Source: a virus
Virus record (IMG/VR): IMGVR_UViG_3300030107_008258
Location: 62,001 to 126,000 of that record
Reading direction: 5' to 3' (one strand)
DNA length: 64,000 nt
Part shown: positions 11,801-18,758 of the stretch, one piece after another
Layout of the letters: each line of letters begins with the position of its first letter
Numbering within the stretch: the stretch's first letter is position 1
Program-made: the position numbers and the translations under genes
The notes under the pieces: generated by a model
What the model saw: only the letters and a program-made list of their open reading frames with translations
Databases searched by the model: none
Told to the model about the DNA's origin: nothing

Positions 11801-12413
11801 TACGGTTAATAATTTGAGTTGAATTAACCCCCTCTTTATTAAATGAGTTTACAGCGGCAGTTAAAGACTTAACAGAATCAGCCGCCTTCATTCCTGTCAG
11901 TCGGGTGAGAATTAAAGCGTCTTTAGTACGGACAAGAGTATTTTCCATACTTAAGCCCTGACGAGCAAATTCCGTGGTTGCTTCTGCGACTGTATCGAAA
12001 CTTTGAGCAGTTTCTTTTGCAACCTTAAACATTCCTTTACTGAATTGTTGAAGTTGCTTGTTGTTGAGATTCATGACGATGTTAACATCAGCCATAGCTT
12101 TCTCAACTTTGATGGCGCTTTTGACCATCGCTTTCAACGCATTATCAACTTGATAAATTAATCCAGCAGACGCACCAAAAGCGATAACACGAGCATTGGA
12201 AGCTTCAAGAGATTTACTAAACTCATCAGCCCGAACAGTAGCCTTCGAAAGACCCGTCCCAAGGGCTCGTACCTTATCAGTACCCCCTCCCCCTCCAAAA
12301 CCTGTGCTGAGGCTTTTACCGATCTTAGCAGCAGCTTTTTCAAGCTTGGCAATTTCCCTTGCCGCTTTTGTTGCTTCTAATTCCAGTTCTACTCGAAGTT
12401 TGTCCGTCGCCAT
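5829..12413 (-). CDS. Tail tape measure protein (TP901-type)
   Basis: A 2,194-residue protein. The N-terminal 330 residues match the phage tail tape measure core: an AFGASAGLIYQVDNALK segment, long Ala/Lys helices, and the TARGGAVIGNAFKTIFTRIQ region typical of TP901-like tape measures. The middle is Ala/Gly-rich with four GF(V/I)PN(F/Y) peptides. The C-terminal third carries two copies of a GGE(F/Y)(V/I)...SAV...G....N element (GGEFVIKKSAVNKIG and GGEYIMSPSAVRTHG), each followed by PSFA.GG. In such phages the protein spans the tail lumen and sets tail length; at about 1.5 angstrom per residue it predicts a tail of roughly 300 nm (an inference). The ATG at 12413 has an AGGA 4 nt upstream and the AGTGTAAT motif at 12428-12437. 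It is last in the leftward tail block. Confidence 0.9.
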   Translation of the reverse strand: MATDKLRVELELEATKAAREIAKLEKAAAKIGKSLSTGFGGGGGTDKVRALGTGLSKATVRADEFSKSLEASNARVIAFGASAGLIYQVDNALKAMVKSAIKVEKAMADVNIVMNLNNKQLQQFSKGMFKVAKETAQSFDTVAEATTEFARQGLSMENTLVRTKDALILTRLTGMKAADSVKSLTAAVNSFNKEGVNSTQIINRMAKVDAKFAVSSEDLAKSISRVGASAVSAGVSMNELMAITTAVQQRTARGGAVIGNAFKTIFTRIQRSDVQQRLENIGVATRDMQGQMLSGIKIVENLAKSFNGLSKAQQSSVSEQVAGVFQVNILKAAMADLASANSVYAGSLKAANTATDEAQRKNEKLNQTMDALVNKTLANLTSAGATLGEGMFGPAIQNVLGGINKLIESFGEGGKMESFGEGIGKNLLAGMGKFISGPGLIMAGVVFGKLAMKLGSFAKQAFQDIVGINQATKERAALEQGIVNILMKEPSLMTKVKSGASGILEVEKLILATIRAQNTARAQAQIAASTIAGGVMSRGRGAFGRTPGKAAGFVPNFANAGAERAAAAAGGYRAGAIRTMSQPGAGTMMYNSAETVKRFPGMSQSAIMPPANSAAGAGYKAAFGAAHGFNPYAAGGFVPNFARPMVAGAKGYRPKKGHTAKSRKAMEEAGGLITIGGGLEGGIAMLVPDGQPNALGGLVSGTGKYKNFKAQSPIRSYNQETLDRLAPTDIVGSISKAVANETMKYAMKINPPAREVTLPEVIGALDSTKGAKGALTAAAGAGFEVGMNLALDAEAAAEENKIGDFDLRGNQAAKTHPIFGGGYGIADYKASRSKGNRSSMVNKMAKELVENGPGAQFMFHTPNKKPGKALGFIPNFSPLGDAIGREVAAGVPASAIRIGSNASLKGPGNPAGVGVYNTIHEPGGLRQGVARSAAMGINPRAHGASSGFIPNYFWGAVGKKALGYAGTGLKQGAGMGIGMVGMNLMGQTSDDSGDWWKRVGAAGLAGAMGGPMGALAGAGLQGLTEIISLLMDTSDEAAEALKREIEANEALLSASLGAADGFGKLAESLSTAEFMSKKIAVLGTLGIGTEAGGKTSAAHSMHGTPELAALEASDKTNFGAALGAFNKRLFQRTTFTKSLLPQAEFNALFQKDPAGIERGASLNRQGVRSGDSLNRWLSGRDSITGKGRPKDRTLLQSRYEIMQGTGERLANYNADDAIYAQFMRDRAGIASQKKMGIAGGVGATYADKLYKNLQTNSPAFSSAAVTQRLAAGGVSPWMMEKSILGGADIFESGLANPFSSFRKDASRSQKNDLIAALTGSTPEDVNKKLLGPAQKAIYAREDLTPEEQEQAFADVQNRLIEIFSNQAEYNKLIAEGNEGKRKENKETADFSETIRKAMLAQEGYRQEVLGSKRALATLTRNVAQEGAMFGLGASYRTAKAGATLTRRDAAGVAQRIAFGRAGITRRGKDRIADQALETDVKAGLKDLDVVKFIEGQKLGAGQAKMALQAFEGLRASASGGDRKSVDTYLNQLADVKGLKLRTGVFKGDLKGIEQQMAFQNLSKVIDVLTKAEEKHILAKDAARETEENAIALAKEKYRLDIETLKLAYKLNTARRQESREIEAALAQQELAEARGLVNTGQMGARGRNAAFSANLAKQVAGRGLQRGDFGTAFRAGFTNEFGYEGVDALQDFESGTRQVAQTMKSSFADAFQSIASGASTVQGALANMAQSILNSISSMSSQMFTNMMFAKMGMGGNQYANGGYVPGYNYGGLVTGGSGQKDDVITRMRGGEFVIKKSAVNKIGLPTLNAINGAPSFANGGPTMGQMGLVAAGASAASGLIGAAMQPGTPSPAPSQNYGYGRGSYGYFGGPDPDAGGADVVSGRGGAAGVSLRKAFVYYRRDPKTGQLISERARPTEGKFDVSSKLSLLGRLGADDPQTARMFDKEQKMAKYQDYLTTETQRRRDEINAVKRQKRGRLIGAYMNAAMLIGGAKWMDSAAVAAEQGQAYNAAFEQAKIPTHYNLEKFPLSERFATPGPETLGGLSATVGGDPRGGANGGIARVMGGEYIMSPSAVRTHGVNFMTELNRGNVPSFAAGGLFGNQPGPVINNGGSSLNTGGNTTNNVKVSVNIDKSGKASADTSATSQSGGPSEREESQEVENNKEFGKVLQNVVVQEIIKQQRPGGLLNKGTTGVG

Positions 12414-12427
12414 ATTCCTAGTGTATT

Positions 12428-12437
12428 ATTACACTAT
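12428..12437 (-). promoter_or_regulatory. AGTGTAAT-type putative phage promoter, tape measure gene
   Basis: On the minus strand this reads ATAGTGTAAT and ends 14 nt before the tape measure ATG. An AGGA Shine-Dalgarno lies between motif and start. The motif is half of a perfect inverted repeat, TAGTGTA-TTAT-TACACTA, at 12419-12436. Confidence 0.5.
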
Positions 12438-12443
12438 TTTTGG

Positions 12444-13439
12444 CTACACTCCGTGAATTTTCATCATATCCTCCATGCTTAAAGATCCACCTTTTTCTGC
12501 GGCTTTTTTAGCGAGGTTTATAGTTTCGTTTGGATTATCTAAGCCTAAACGTTTTAAGTCTTCCTTGGTAGCACCCACTAAAGATACCGCCGAACCTTCT
12601 TTTTCTGCAGCTTTTGACTTATCTAACACTTCTCTAGCGTTTTTAGAGGATTCAAACCATTCTACCAATTTGTCAGGATCATGCCTTATATCGTCAGGAA
12701 CTTGATTTTCAGCGTTTTCTAGAAGGGATTTGTAATATCTTCCATATCCAAAAAGTTCTATTTGATAAAAAGTCAATTCAACTAAAGGTTTTCCAAAGAA
12801 GACGTGAGCATTATTCTCACATAAATAAAATAGATTAACAAAAAAAGTAGAAAGAGAAACCTTTTTTAAAGCTTGTGAATTATATTTTTTAGTGCTTTTA
12901 TTATATAAATCGATCAATCCCATTAGTTTCCGTTCTTCCAACTCCTCAAATTCCTCTGGAGCAAAGAGGCAAGAACCATCCTCTTTTAGTAACGCAAACT
13001 GCATGTAATGCTCGTTGATTCTTCTTTGAGCATAGTTTTCGGCGCAAAAACCTATCAACTCTTCCTTTTCTAATTCTAATTTAGACAATTTGAATTGATT
13101 TTCTTTCAGTTGAGCATTTAAACTTTCTATATGAGATGCTAAAAAGAGTTTTGATTTGGATTTTTTTAACCCTGCTACCATACTCTTAAGGTTTAGAATT
13201 TCCTTATTCTTTCCCTCGTCCCAAATGTTTTCCTTTACTAAATAATCTATACGTTCCCTTTTTGTAGGGAGACCTTGTTTTACTGCTTTCTCGTAAAAAT
13301 AACGATTTTTTATGTCTAATTCGGCAGAATCGAAATTATTGAAGTGTTTAACCTTTATTTTTCCGAATTCCTGAGACTCCGCTAGGGTGAACCCTCTAAG
13401 AACTTCGGAAAATATTACTTTTAAACTGCCATCTTCCAC
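12444..13439 (-). CDS. Tail assembly chaperone candidate, downstream ORF
   Basis: A 331-residue protein starting at GTG (13439), whose first base is the last base of the preceding stop codon (TAGTG). It is helical with a charged coiled coil around residues 90-130 and ends in MEDMMKIHGV. There are no membrane segments and no family I can identify by motif. Its place between the tail tube gene and the tape measure is where tailed phages keep their tail assembly chaperones, which coat the tape measure during tail assembly and are commonly made as two products by -1 frameshifting. Here the upstream gene ends in AAAAA-TAG, and a -1 slip on that run would enter this frame at AAA ATA GTG. Plain termination-reinitiation is equally possible. 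Confidence 0.5.
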   Translation of the reverse strand: MEDGSLKVIFSEVLRGFTLAESQEFGKIKVKHFNNFDSAELDIKNRYFYEKAVKQGLPTKRERIDYLVKENIWDEGKNKEILNLKSMVAGLKKSKSKLFLASHIESLNAQLKENQFKLSKLELEKEELIGFCAENYAQRRINEHYMQFALLKEDGSCLFAPEEFEELEERKLMGLIDLYNKSTKKYNSQALKKVSLSTFFVNLFYLCENNAHVFFGKPLVELTFYQIELFGYGRYYKSLLENAENQVPDDIRHDPDKLVEWFESSKNAREVLDKSKAAEKEGSAVSLVGATKEDLKRLGLDNPNETINLAKKAAEKGGSLSMEDMMKIHGV

Positions 13440-14215
13440 TATTTTTCTTGCTCTTCGACTTCTTTATCTTCTTCGTCTAATTTCATTGCAAGGTCTATCA
13501 TGCTTTGGAACTCCTCCTGACTATTGGGCCTTCCTACGAACCAAAAACTAACATAATAAGCAAATTTTCGAGCAGCTAAAATTGAAAAAACTTCCTCAGA
13601 TTCGTCTATCTCATCATACCGTTCGAGTTTTTCCTCAAAATTACCCTCTCCAAAGAAAGGAACATCTTTTCCGTCTTGCTCCCAATAACCTAAGTGAAGA
13701 AGCCACCATAAAATCACCTTATTTCGCGCTCGATTTTCTGCCGTTTCTTCGTAAAGACCATCTTCCACTAATTGTAAATCTCGGAGGTCTTTTCTCGCTG
13801 GTTTAATTTCTGTCTCTAGTTCTTTTAACCTCTTTTTCTGAGCGGAAGTTCTTTTCTTTTCGGTTACTTCAAGAATTTTTGACTGTTCTTTATGGAAATT
13901 TTGAAGTTTCTCTATTATTTTTTGATACTGTTCGTTTTCATCATCGCTTCGTGTTCCTCCATCATTTTCGAAACGTTTCTCTAATAAAGCGCGGGTTAAT
14001 AGACCGGCTTTGATTCCTTCAGCTAGCTTTACTCCGTAATAAAGCTCTGCTTCGTCAGTCATAGCTCGTGTAGGGCGCCTTAGAAAGAACTTGTGAGGTA
14101 CATCCTTTTTTACATCTTTGGAAATTGTAACTTCTGTCCCGTCTTTTTTCTTTTCTACGGTTTCTTCCTTAACGGTTTCTTCTCGACTTACGGTGAATTC
14201 GTATATACGCTTCAT
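13439..14215 (-). CDS. Tail assembly chaperone candidate, upstream ORF
   Basis: A 258-residue, strongly charged, mostly helical protein with a coiled coil around residues 95-150 (rich in Lys/Glu/Leu) and an acidic C-terminus. There is no signal peptide. A tryptophan-rich segment, ILWWLLHLGYW, lies near residue 170. Its start overlaps the stop of the 84-residue gene (ATGA) and its stop overlaps the next gene's GTG, so the three are translationally coupled. Position between the tube and the tape measure suggests a tail chaperone (inferred, not seen in motifs). It could instead be a minor tail structural protein. Confidence 0.5.
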   Translation of the reverse strand: MKRIYEFTVSREETVKEETVEKKKDGTEVTISKDVKKDVPHKFFLRRPTRAMTDEAELYYGVKLAEGIKAGLLTRALLEKRFENDGGTRSDDENEQYQKIIEKLQNFHKEQSKILEVTEKKRTSAQKKRLKELETEIKPARKDLRDLQLVEDGLYEETAENRARNKVILWWLLHLGYWEQDGKDVPFFGEGNFEEKLERYDEIDESEEVFSILAARKFAYYVSFWFVGRPNSQEEFQSMIDLAMKLDEEDKEVEEQEK

Positions 14216-14466
14216 TTTGGTTTATTATTGTTATATTCGACAAATTTCTCAAAATATTCCTCTAGTTCACGAATACAATCGTTTCCTAGATCTAATATTC
14301 TTTTTCGGATTCTTTGGTGGGTTTCTTCTGGAATTTTTATTCCATCTACTTGGAGGTCTTCTAAAATAAAGAAAAATTGTTTATAAAGATTTGTTATCTT
14401 TCTTCGCGTTTGGAACGCAAAAAAATTATTGATAATATCCCTATCCTTACCTTCTTCCTTAGACAT
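14212..14466 (-). CDS. Small tail-module protein, first gene of the chaperone/tape-measure operon
   Basis: An 84-residue charged helical protein with no recognised domain. It overlaps the next gene by 4 nt (ATGA). Upstream of its ATG the minus strand reads ATAAGGTACAAGGTATG, with two AAGG stretches that can serve as SD, and a TGTGTAAT copy of the recurrent motif lies 26 nt before the start. It follows the terminator behind the tail tube gene, so it opens a new transcription unit of small protein, chaperone candidates and tape measure. Size and place fit a tail assembly factor, but nothing in the sequence proves this. Confidence 0.55.
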   Translation of the reverse strand: MSKEEGKDRDIINNFFAFQTRRKITNLYKQFFFILEDLQVDGIKIPEETHQRIRKRILDLGNDCIRELEEYFEKFVEYNNNKPK

Positions 14467-14492
14467 ACCTTGTACCTTATATCTTATGTATA

Positions 14493-14500
14493 ATTACACA
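14493..14500 (-). promoter_or_regulatory. AGTGTAAT-type putative promoter, chaperone/tape-measure operon
   Basis: The minus strand reads TGTGTAATTATAC and ends 26 nt before the ATG at 14466, with AAGG SD sites in the leader. It lies just downstream of the tail tube terminator, where a new promoter is expected. Confidence 0.4.
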
Positions 14501-14514
14501 AAAAATACAAAAAA

Positions 14515-14537
14515 AAGCCCCTCCGAAGAGGGGGCTT
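14515..14537 (-). terminator. Rho-independent terminator after tail tube gene
   Basis: A hairpin AAGCCCCTC / GAGGGGGCTT with a CGAA loop and one bulged G. On the minus strand it is followed by a T-rich tract (positions 14516 down to about 14499). It lies 28 nt past the stop of the tail tube gene and would limit read-through into the chaperone/tape-measure genes. Confidence 0.8.
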
Positions 14538-14564
14538 AATTAAATATTAACTAAATATTAGCTA

Positions 14565-15860
14565 TTAGGCAGGACTGTTAGCTAGATAATAACCGCTCAT
14601 AAAGAGGCCCATTCCTGACTGCTCTGGACCACCAATCTGCGAGGTAAAGCTAAGAGACACTGTCTTATTGTCTCCCATCCCTACACTGTAGGATTGGCTA
14701 TCTAATTTAATTCCTTTAAGTATATAGTTAGCTGCAGCGTATCTTTGTTGATGCGCATCTGACATTCCCGCGCATTCTGGGGCTCCAAGTTGTATACGCG
14801 CATCAAATAGATCATCACAATCAATCATTTCAGCCAATGAGCCTGTGGTCAAATCTGAAACCACAGCATCAACTCCTAAACTTACAGTAACCGGAAAGTC
14901 TATTACTCGAGCATAAGCGAACTTCGTTCCGAGCTGTTCAATAGAACTACGACTTAAATCAAAACCAATATTAAAACTTTGAATATGAGCATTTTCTATA
15001 CTTGCTCCAGCGTAGTCCGGTTTACCCATACTTGTACTTGTTGCAGCAGTGCCCACGCTCTTGTCTGCCTGTTTTGAAAGGAATAGCTTGAGGTCGCCGG
15101 GACGCAATACACTAACTGATCCAGCGGCAGTGTCTGAAACACTTCCAGTCGGACAAGGCAGCGCTACAGGGGTTTCGTATCTTTTTCCATCTATTGGATT
15201 GATAGCTGGGTTCCTTCCTGTGATGTACCATGGTCTTTTTAAGTTTTTACCCGGACCGGGGGCGGTGTCAGGCTTTGAATAAGCACCAACTCCTCCATCT
15301 CCAAAATTTTGGAAATTCATATTAAGTCCTTCGGCAGAGAAGGACACTGAAGGAAATCCTCCTACGGCAGCTTCTACAGAATAAGAGGTAAGTCCTGCAT
15401 TTCCGATTCCAATTAAACTTTCAAAATTTCCGCTTGTAGCCGTAGTCGGGTTTAGAGATGTTTCATCAGCGTCTTTACCTTCTTTAGCATTAAGGATGTA
15501 AAAGTTCTTTTGATAAGCATTAGTAGTTGAATCTATAATGTCACTGATACATGACTTAAAAGGTCCGACGACACCGCTTTGAGTTACATGAAAACCAAGT
15601 TTATATTCATTACCAAAATTGGCTAAAAGATAACTGCTATCAAAAGAAACGGAAGGTGATTCGGTAATAATTCTATCAATAGCGCCAAGCTGCCCAAATT
15701 GATTAACGTCTGTGCGACTAATATTAAAAGAATAGTTGCAGCTTTGCACCCTATCTAAATCTATATTGTCCCTGTAGCCAGTTTGCGTACCGCTAAATAC
15801 TACATCTTGAGATGCATAAACTGCTTCACTTTGGTAAATTACTCGATTTCTGGTAGCCAT
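14565..15860 (-). CDS. Major tail tube protein (paralogue of the 51612-53036 protein)
   Basis: A 431-residue soluble, beta-rich protein. Near residue 36 it has LDRVQSCNYSFNISRTDVNQ, closely matched by IDRVQSVSYSINVPHTDVL in the other tube-like protein of this window. A second shared block near residue 290 begins HIQSFNI, and both end with a G(M/L)F(M/I)SG-type strand. Position (after four connector-sized genes, before chaperone candidates and tape measure) and the following strong terminator are typical of the highly expressed tail tube protein, which stacks as hexameric rings around the tape measure. An AAGGA SD lies upstream of ATG 15860. A weak ACTGTAAATT version of the recurrent motif lies at 15884-15893. 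Called tube rather than sheath because only one such gene sits here. Confidence 0.7.
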   Translation of the reverse strand: MATRNRVIYQSEAVYASQDVVFSGTQTGYRDNIDLDRVQSCNYSFNISRTDVNQFGQLGAIDRIITESPSVSFDSSYLLANFGNEYKLGFHVTQSGVVGPFKSCISDIIDSTTNAYQKNFYILNAKEGKDADETSLNPTTATSGNFESLIGIGNAGLTSYSVEAAVGGFPSVSFSAEGLNMNFQNFGDGGVGAYSKPDTAPGPGKNLKRPWYITGRNPAINPIDGKRYETPVALPCPTGSVSDTAAGSVSVLRPGDLKLFLSKQADKSVGTAATSTSMGKPDYAGASIENAHIQSFNIGFDLSRSSIEQLGTKFAYARVIDFPVTVSLGVDAVVSDLTTGSLAEMIDCDDLFDARIQLGAPECAGMSDAHQQRYAAANYILKGIKLDSQSYSVGMGDNKTVSLSFTSQIGGPEQSGMGLFMSGYYLANSPA

Positions 15861-15921
15861 TTTAAATCCTTAATTGTTATCTTAATTTACAGTTAATATG
15901 GCCAAAAGTGAAATTATTTTA

Positions 15922-16785
15922 CTATTGTCGCGGGAATCTGAATTTACTAAGCTCAAAATCTATTAACGTAGAGTAAACATTAGGATTAAATTTTCTCACT
16001 TCATTTTCTAAAACTCGATCAAAACGAGAAATATTAATATCATTTAGGAAAACTTGATCCGCATTGGTTTTTCCATCCATTATTCCAGTATAATTGTACT
16101 GGCTATTACGATAATAACCAAATTGGTTAAAGGGCATCTCTGAAGCTTCTAATAAATAAAAATTTGTTTGTCTTTGGTCTCTAAAAAGGGAACCAATTGC
16201 ATCGATATCAAACTGACTGTCGGCAATTACTATAGCCCTCACATTAATAATTGTATCATCCATCCCCCCAAAAGCAAGCGGCTCGTTAGAGCTGCCATCC
16301 GGCTTAAGGTAAACAACAGGATAAGTTTTTGTATCCGGCTCTAATCCCGTCGGAACAACTGAACCTATTTTATTTCTATTAGTATATTGAGTTTGGAATA
16401 AAATCTCATCTTCGGTTCTACTCGTTAAGTAAACATTAAAGTCTTTTATAGCGAAACTTCCTGTAATGTTTTGGGATTGAGTCCCTGACCAATAAGAACG
16501 GCCATTTCCGTAATCGATAGCGTATAACCCGGTATTACCCCCTTCCCCCACATTGACCAAAGTATTTCCCGCATAAAGCCCGGTAGGAATAGTAGCTCCT
16601 GTTATAGAAGCATCCGACACAATTTGCGAATAGGAGCTGGCATAAGTGTTATAACCATAGTAATCATCAGATACGCTATAAAACTGTCCTGTTGTGTTCT
16701 GGTAAGCTTCGCCTTTTGTTAAAAGCTTATTGTCAAACCACAATAAAAAACTAGACATTACTTGGTTGTCAAATTGAGCCTTCAT
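15922..16785 (-). CDS. Tail terminator / tail completion candidate
   Basis: A 287-residue beta-rich protein with many Tyr/Asn/Gly turns. It shares ATGA overlap with the preceding 200-residue gene. It is the last of four small coupled genes leading to the tail tube gene, the slot where long-tailed phages place tail terminator and head-tail joining proteins. Residues 1-20 (MSSFLLWFDNKLL region) form an amphipathic helix, not a membrane anchor. It is longer than a typical tail terminator (about 130-180), so it may be a neck or decoration protein instead. No motif decides this. Confidence 0.45.
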   Translation of the reverse strand: MKAQFDNQVMSSFLLWFDNKLLTKGEAYQNTTGQFYSVSDDYYGYNTYASSYSQIVSDASITGATIPTGLYAGNTLVNVGEGGNTGLYAIDYGNGRSYWSGTQSQNITGSFAIKDFNVYLTSRTEDEILFQTQYTNRNKIGSVVPTGLEPDTKTYPVVYLKPDGSSNEPLAFGGMDDTIINVRAIVIADSQFDIDAIGSLFRDQRQTNFYLLEASEMPFNQFGYYRNSQYNYTGIMDGKTNADQVFLNDINISRFDRVLENEVRKFNPNVYSTLIDFELSKFRFPRQ

Positions 16786-17384
16786 TTAAATTTTTTCTTT
16801 GCGTTTTTAAGAATTTCGTGAATATAAGGAGTCGGACTAAATCTAATAAAATTTATTTGCTGCTTACTTTGTAACGCTACTCCAGACCGACTATTCTCCG
16901 AATCTTTAAACACGGTGTTAGTATAATTAGTTATACCTCTTTCTATTCCTTTTACCCAACTTTTTGTAGACCAAGTTAATGGAGTCTGCGCGTAAACATC
17001 TGTTATAGAAGGAACAAGACCTATATCGTATTCTAGTAAAAATTTATTTTTTGAAACTTTTCTCAAATGGCCCTGATTTCTACTAACTTTAAACATTTTG
17101 TCAAAAATTCCCCTTACTATCTCTATAGGCTGACTCCCTTGATTAAACCCTAAAAAACCAAAAAGACTTCCTCTTCCACCTAATAAAGGACTCCCCATTG
17201 CGTTAGGGCCAGCTTCTATTTCTTTGGTGACGGGATGAGCATTTAGTTCATCAAGGGCTTCTTTTTTAATTTTATCAACTTTTCTTTTTGCCGCATTATA
17301 GGCAATTTTCTGTAATTCTTTCGACCCTTTAAAATTATAATTTTTAAGCAAGTCGTTTATATTAAGTTTTTTTGATCTTGGCAT
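16782..17384 (-). CDS. Head-tail connector / HK97 gp10-like candidate
   Basis: A 200-residue basic protein with a Lys-rich helical N-terminus (NAAKRKVDKIKKEALDELN) and a C-terminus PTPYIHEILKNAKKKFK. A proline-tyrosine then helix near the end, within a small basic protein lying upstream of the tube gene, is common in the HK97 gp10-type tail completion family. It overlaps the next gene by 4 nt and the previous one by 1 nt. The likely role is joining head and tail. The family match is from pattern only. Confidence 0.45.
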   Translation of the reverse strand: MPRSKKLNINDLLKNYNFKGSKELQKIAYNAAKRKVDKIKKEALDELNAHPVTKEIEAGPNAMGSPLLGGRGSLFGFLGFNQGSQPIEIVRGIFDKMFKVSRNQGHLRKVSKNKFLLEYDIGLVPSITDVYAQTPLTWSTKSWVKGIERGITNYTNTVFKDSENSRSGVALQSKQQINFIRFSPTPYIHEILKNAKKKFK

Positions 17385-17821
17385 TAGGTAGTTGCCTCCA
17401 AATAATAAACATAATAAGTTTTTCCTATAAAAAATCTAGCTCCATCAGAGCTAACTACGTTAAATAAACTTCCATTAATTTCAATTGACTCAGTTTTCCC
17501 TTTATCGATATAGTTTTTACAGTCAACTTCTACTTTAATTCTAACGTCCCCTTTTTCTATCATAACTTTCAATTCGTCTTGATATTCTAAAGGTTGGTTT
17601 TCTTTATAGTTAACGATAGCGCTAAAGGATTCGCTTACTGGAGTATAGGTTACTTGAGTCTTAGGCGCGCTATAACCTGCGTAAATATTTTGATCAGCCG
17701 TTAAAGAAACGCTTCTTTGCGGCTCCTTATTAACTGTTATAGTAGCTTTAAAAGTATCAAAGTGATCTCCTAGAGCCGTCTGAAAAGCAGTTTTTGCTGC
17801 TGCTGGTATTAAAGAAGCCAT
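17384..17821 (-). CDS. Neck / head-closure protein candidate
   Basis: A 145-residue small beta-rich protein without membrane segments. Its start overlaps the stop of the upstream connector by 1 nt, and its own stop overlaps the next start. Size, order and charge fit a head-completion (stopper) protein that seals the portal after packaging. There is no diagnostic motif, so the call rests on gene order. Confidence 0.4.
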   Translation of the reverse strand: MASLIPAAAKTAFQTALGDHFDTFKATITVNKEPQRSVSLTADQNIYAGYSAPKTQVTYTPVSESFSAIVNYKENQPLEYQDELKVMIEKGDVRIKVEVDCKNYIDKGKTESIEINGSLFNVVSSDGARFFIGKTYYVYYLEATT

Positions 17822-18444
17822 TAGAATAATCCATTAGTATTTATCCTATTGTAAGGATAGACTTCATTGTTCATTGCATATTCTCCTCGAACTGTATCAT
17901 CTCCTGCTACTTGAATAGGGGAGGCTTTTCGAGATTTATAGGCGTTAATTAAATCTGCAAGCTCTTGATACTCTTCCTTTTTTAAGGCTAAATAAGTTTT
18001 ACTAAGTTCATTTTTATTAATTTTACGAACTCTTGAGCCATCAGACGCAACCTCTACTATGGGATCTGTAGAGGCAGCACCTACAGTGCTTCTAATTTGT
18101 TGATCGTAGTAATGAACGATATACATCTTTTTCAAAATGGAAGCTTCTTCAGGCTGTATAGAAACTATAGCTGGAGTATTAGCTAATCCATCATTGCCAC
18201 TTACAGATAACCCTAATGCCCCGCTCCCTTCATTAAATGCTTGTGGTTCATACTCTGGCGAAACAAAACTTCCAGAAAATTCATAAGCGTCTTCTCCGTA
18301 TTCGCTGATCTTAAAAGTAGTATTGATCCTATTATTTAATTCGCCTACATTGCTTCTAATCCAAAAAGAAATGGCGGGAATAGAAATACTTGAGGGTTCT
18401 CCGAGTTCCCTATAAAGTTCGTCTGCAATATCGACAATTTTCAT
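17821..18444 (-). CDS. Head-tail adaptor (connector) candidate
   Basis: A 207-residue protein with helices at the N-terminus (VDIADELYRELGEPSSIS) and around residues 105-125 and 150-170, separated by loops; the C-terminal tail is Asn/Tyr rich. This layout is like phage portal-adaptor proteins that bind under the portal ring. First gene of the connector-to-tube operon. The AGTGTAAT motif ends 9 nt before the ATG and there is no Shine-Dalgarno in between, so the mRNA may be leaderless. Confidence 0.5.
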   Translation of the reverse strand: MKIVDIADELYRELGEPSSISIPAISFWIRSNVGELNNRINTTFKISEYGEDAYEFSGSFVSPEYEPQAFNEGSGALGLSVSGNDGLANTPAIVSIQPEEASILKKMYIVHYYDQQIRSTVGAASTDPIVEVASDGSRVRKINKNELSKTYLALKKEEYQELADLINAYKSRKASPIQVAGDDTVRGEYAMNNEVYPYNRINTNGLF

Positions 18445-18453
18445 ATAGTATAA

Positions 18454-18463
18454 ATTACACTAT
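18454..18463 (-). promoter_or_regulatory. AGTGTAAT putative promoter, connector operon
   Basis: The minus strand reads ATAGTGTAAT and ends 9 nt before ATG 18444, with no SD. It lies within an inverted repeat ATATAGT-N9-ACTATAT (18443-18465 region). Confidence 0.6.
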
Positions 18464-18482
18464 ATGGAGTTTTTTTGGAAAA

Positions 18483-18755
18483 TTAAGTATGTTCGGCCGG
18501 TCTTTCCCCTAAAACCGAAGTATCCCACACGGCACGAACCTCAACCTCCGAAGTAGCGTCGTTAAGGGCCGTGCTATTTGTCACGTCTCTCAAAGCTTGT
18601 TTTTTGGTGGCAACCTCTGTCTTCTTGGATGCATCTCCTGCTTCATCAGCACGTTGATAATCAATATCTAGAGCCTCTAAAAGAGGTTTACGAACTTGAC
18701 GAAAACGTTCCTTTTGAAGCTCTTTGGCTTTTGGTATATTTACTCCTATTGGCAT
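18483..18755 (-). CDS. C-terminal half of a tail-fibre-assembly-like protein
   Basis: A 90-residue helical protein containing RKPLLEALDIDYQRADEAGD and KKQALRDVTNSTALNDA. This pattern (RxPLLxALDxxxxRAxE...KQALRDVT) is familiar as the C-terminal part of small phage tail/fibre assembly proteins in which it follows a beta-rich N-terminal part. Here the N-terminal part is the separate 79-residue gene just upstream, in the same frame, separated only by TAA-GTT-ATG. A GGAG 9 nt before this ATG allows coupled re-initiation. It may work together with its partner as a two-chain version of the usual single chain. Confidence 0.6.
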   Translation of the reverse strand: MPIGVNIPKAKELQKERFRQVRKPLLEALDIDYQRADEAGDASKKTEVATKKQALRDVTNSTALNDATSEVEVRAVWDTSVLGERPAEHT

Positions 18756-18758
18756 AAC

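Noticed and set aside
14565-15860. Contractile sheath protein instead of tube protein
   Set aside because: No partner tube gene follows it, the size is tube-like with an insert, and no baseplate genes of contractile phages were seen; not ruled out fully.
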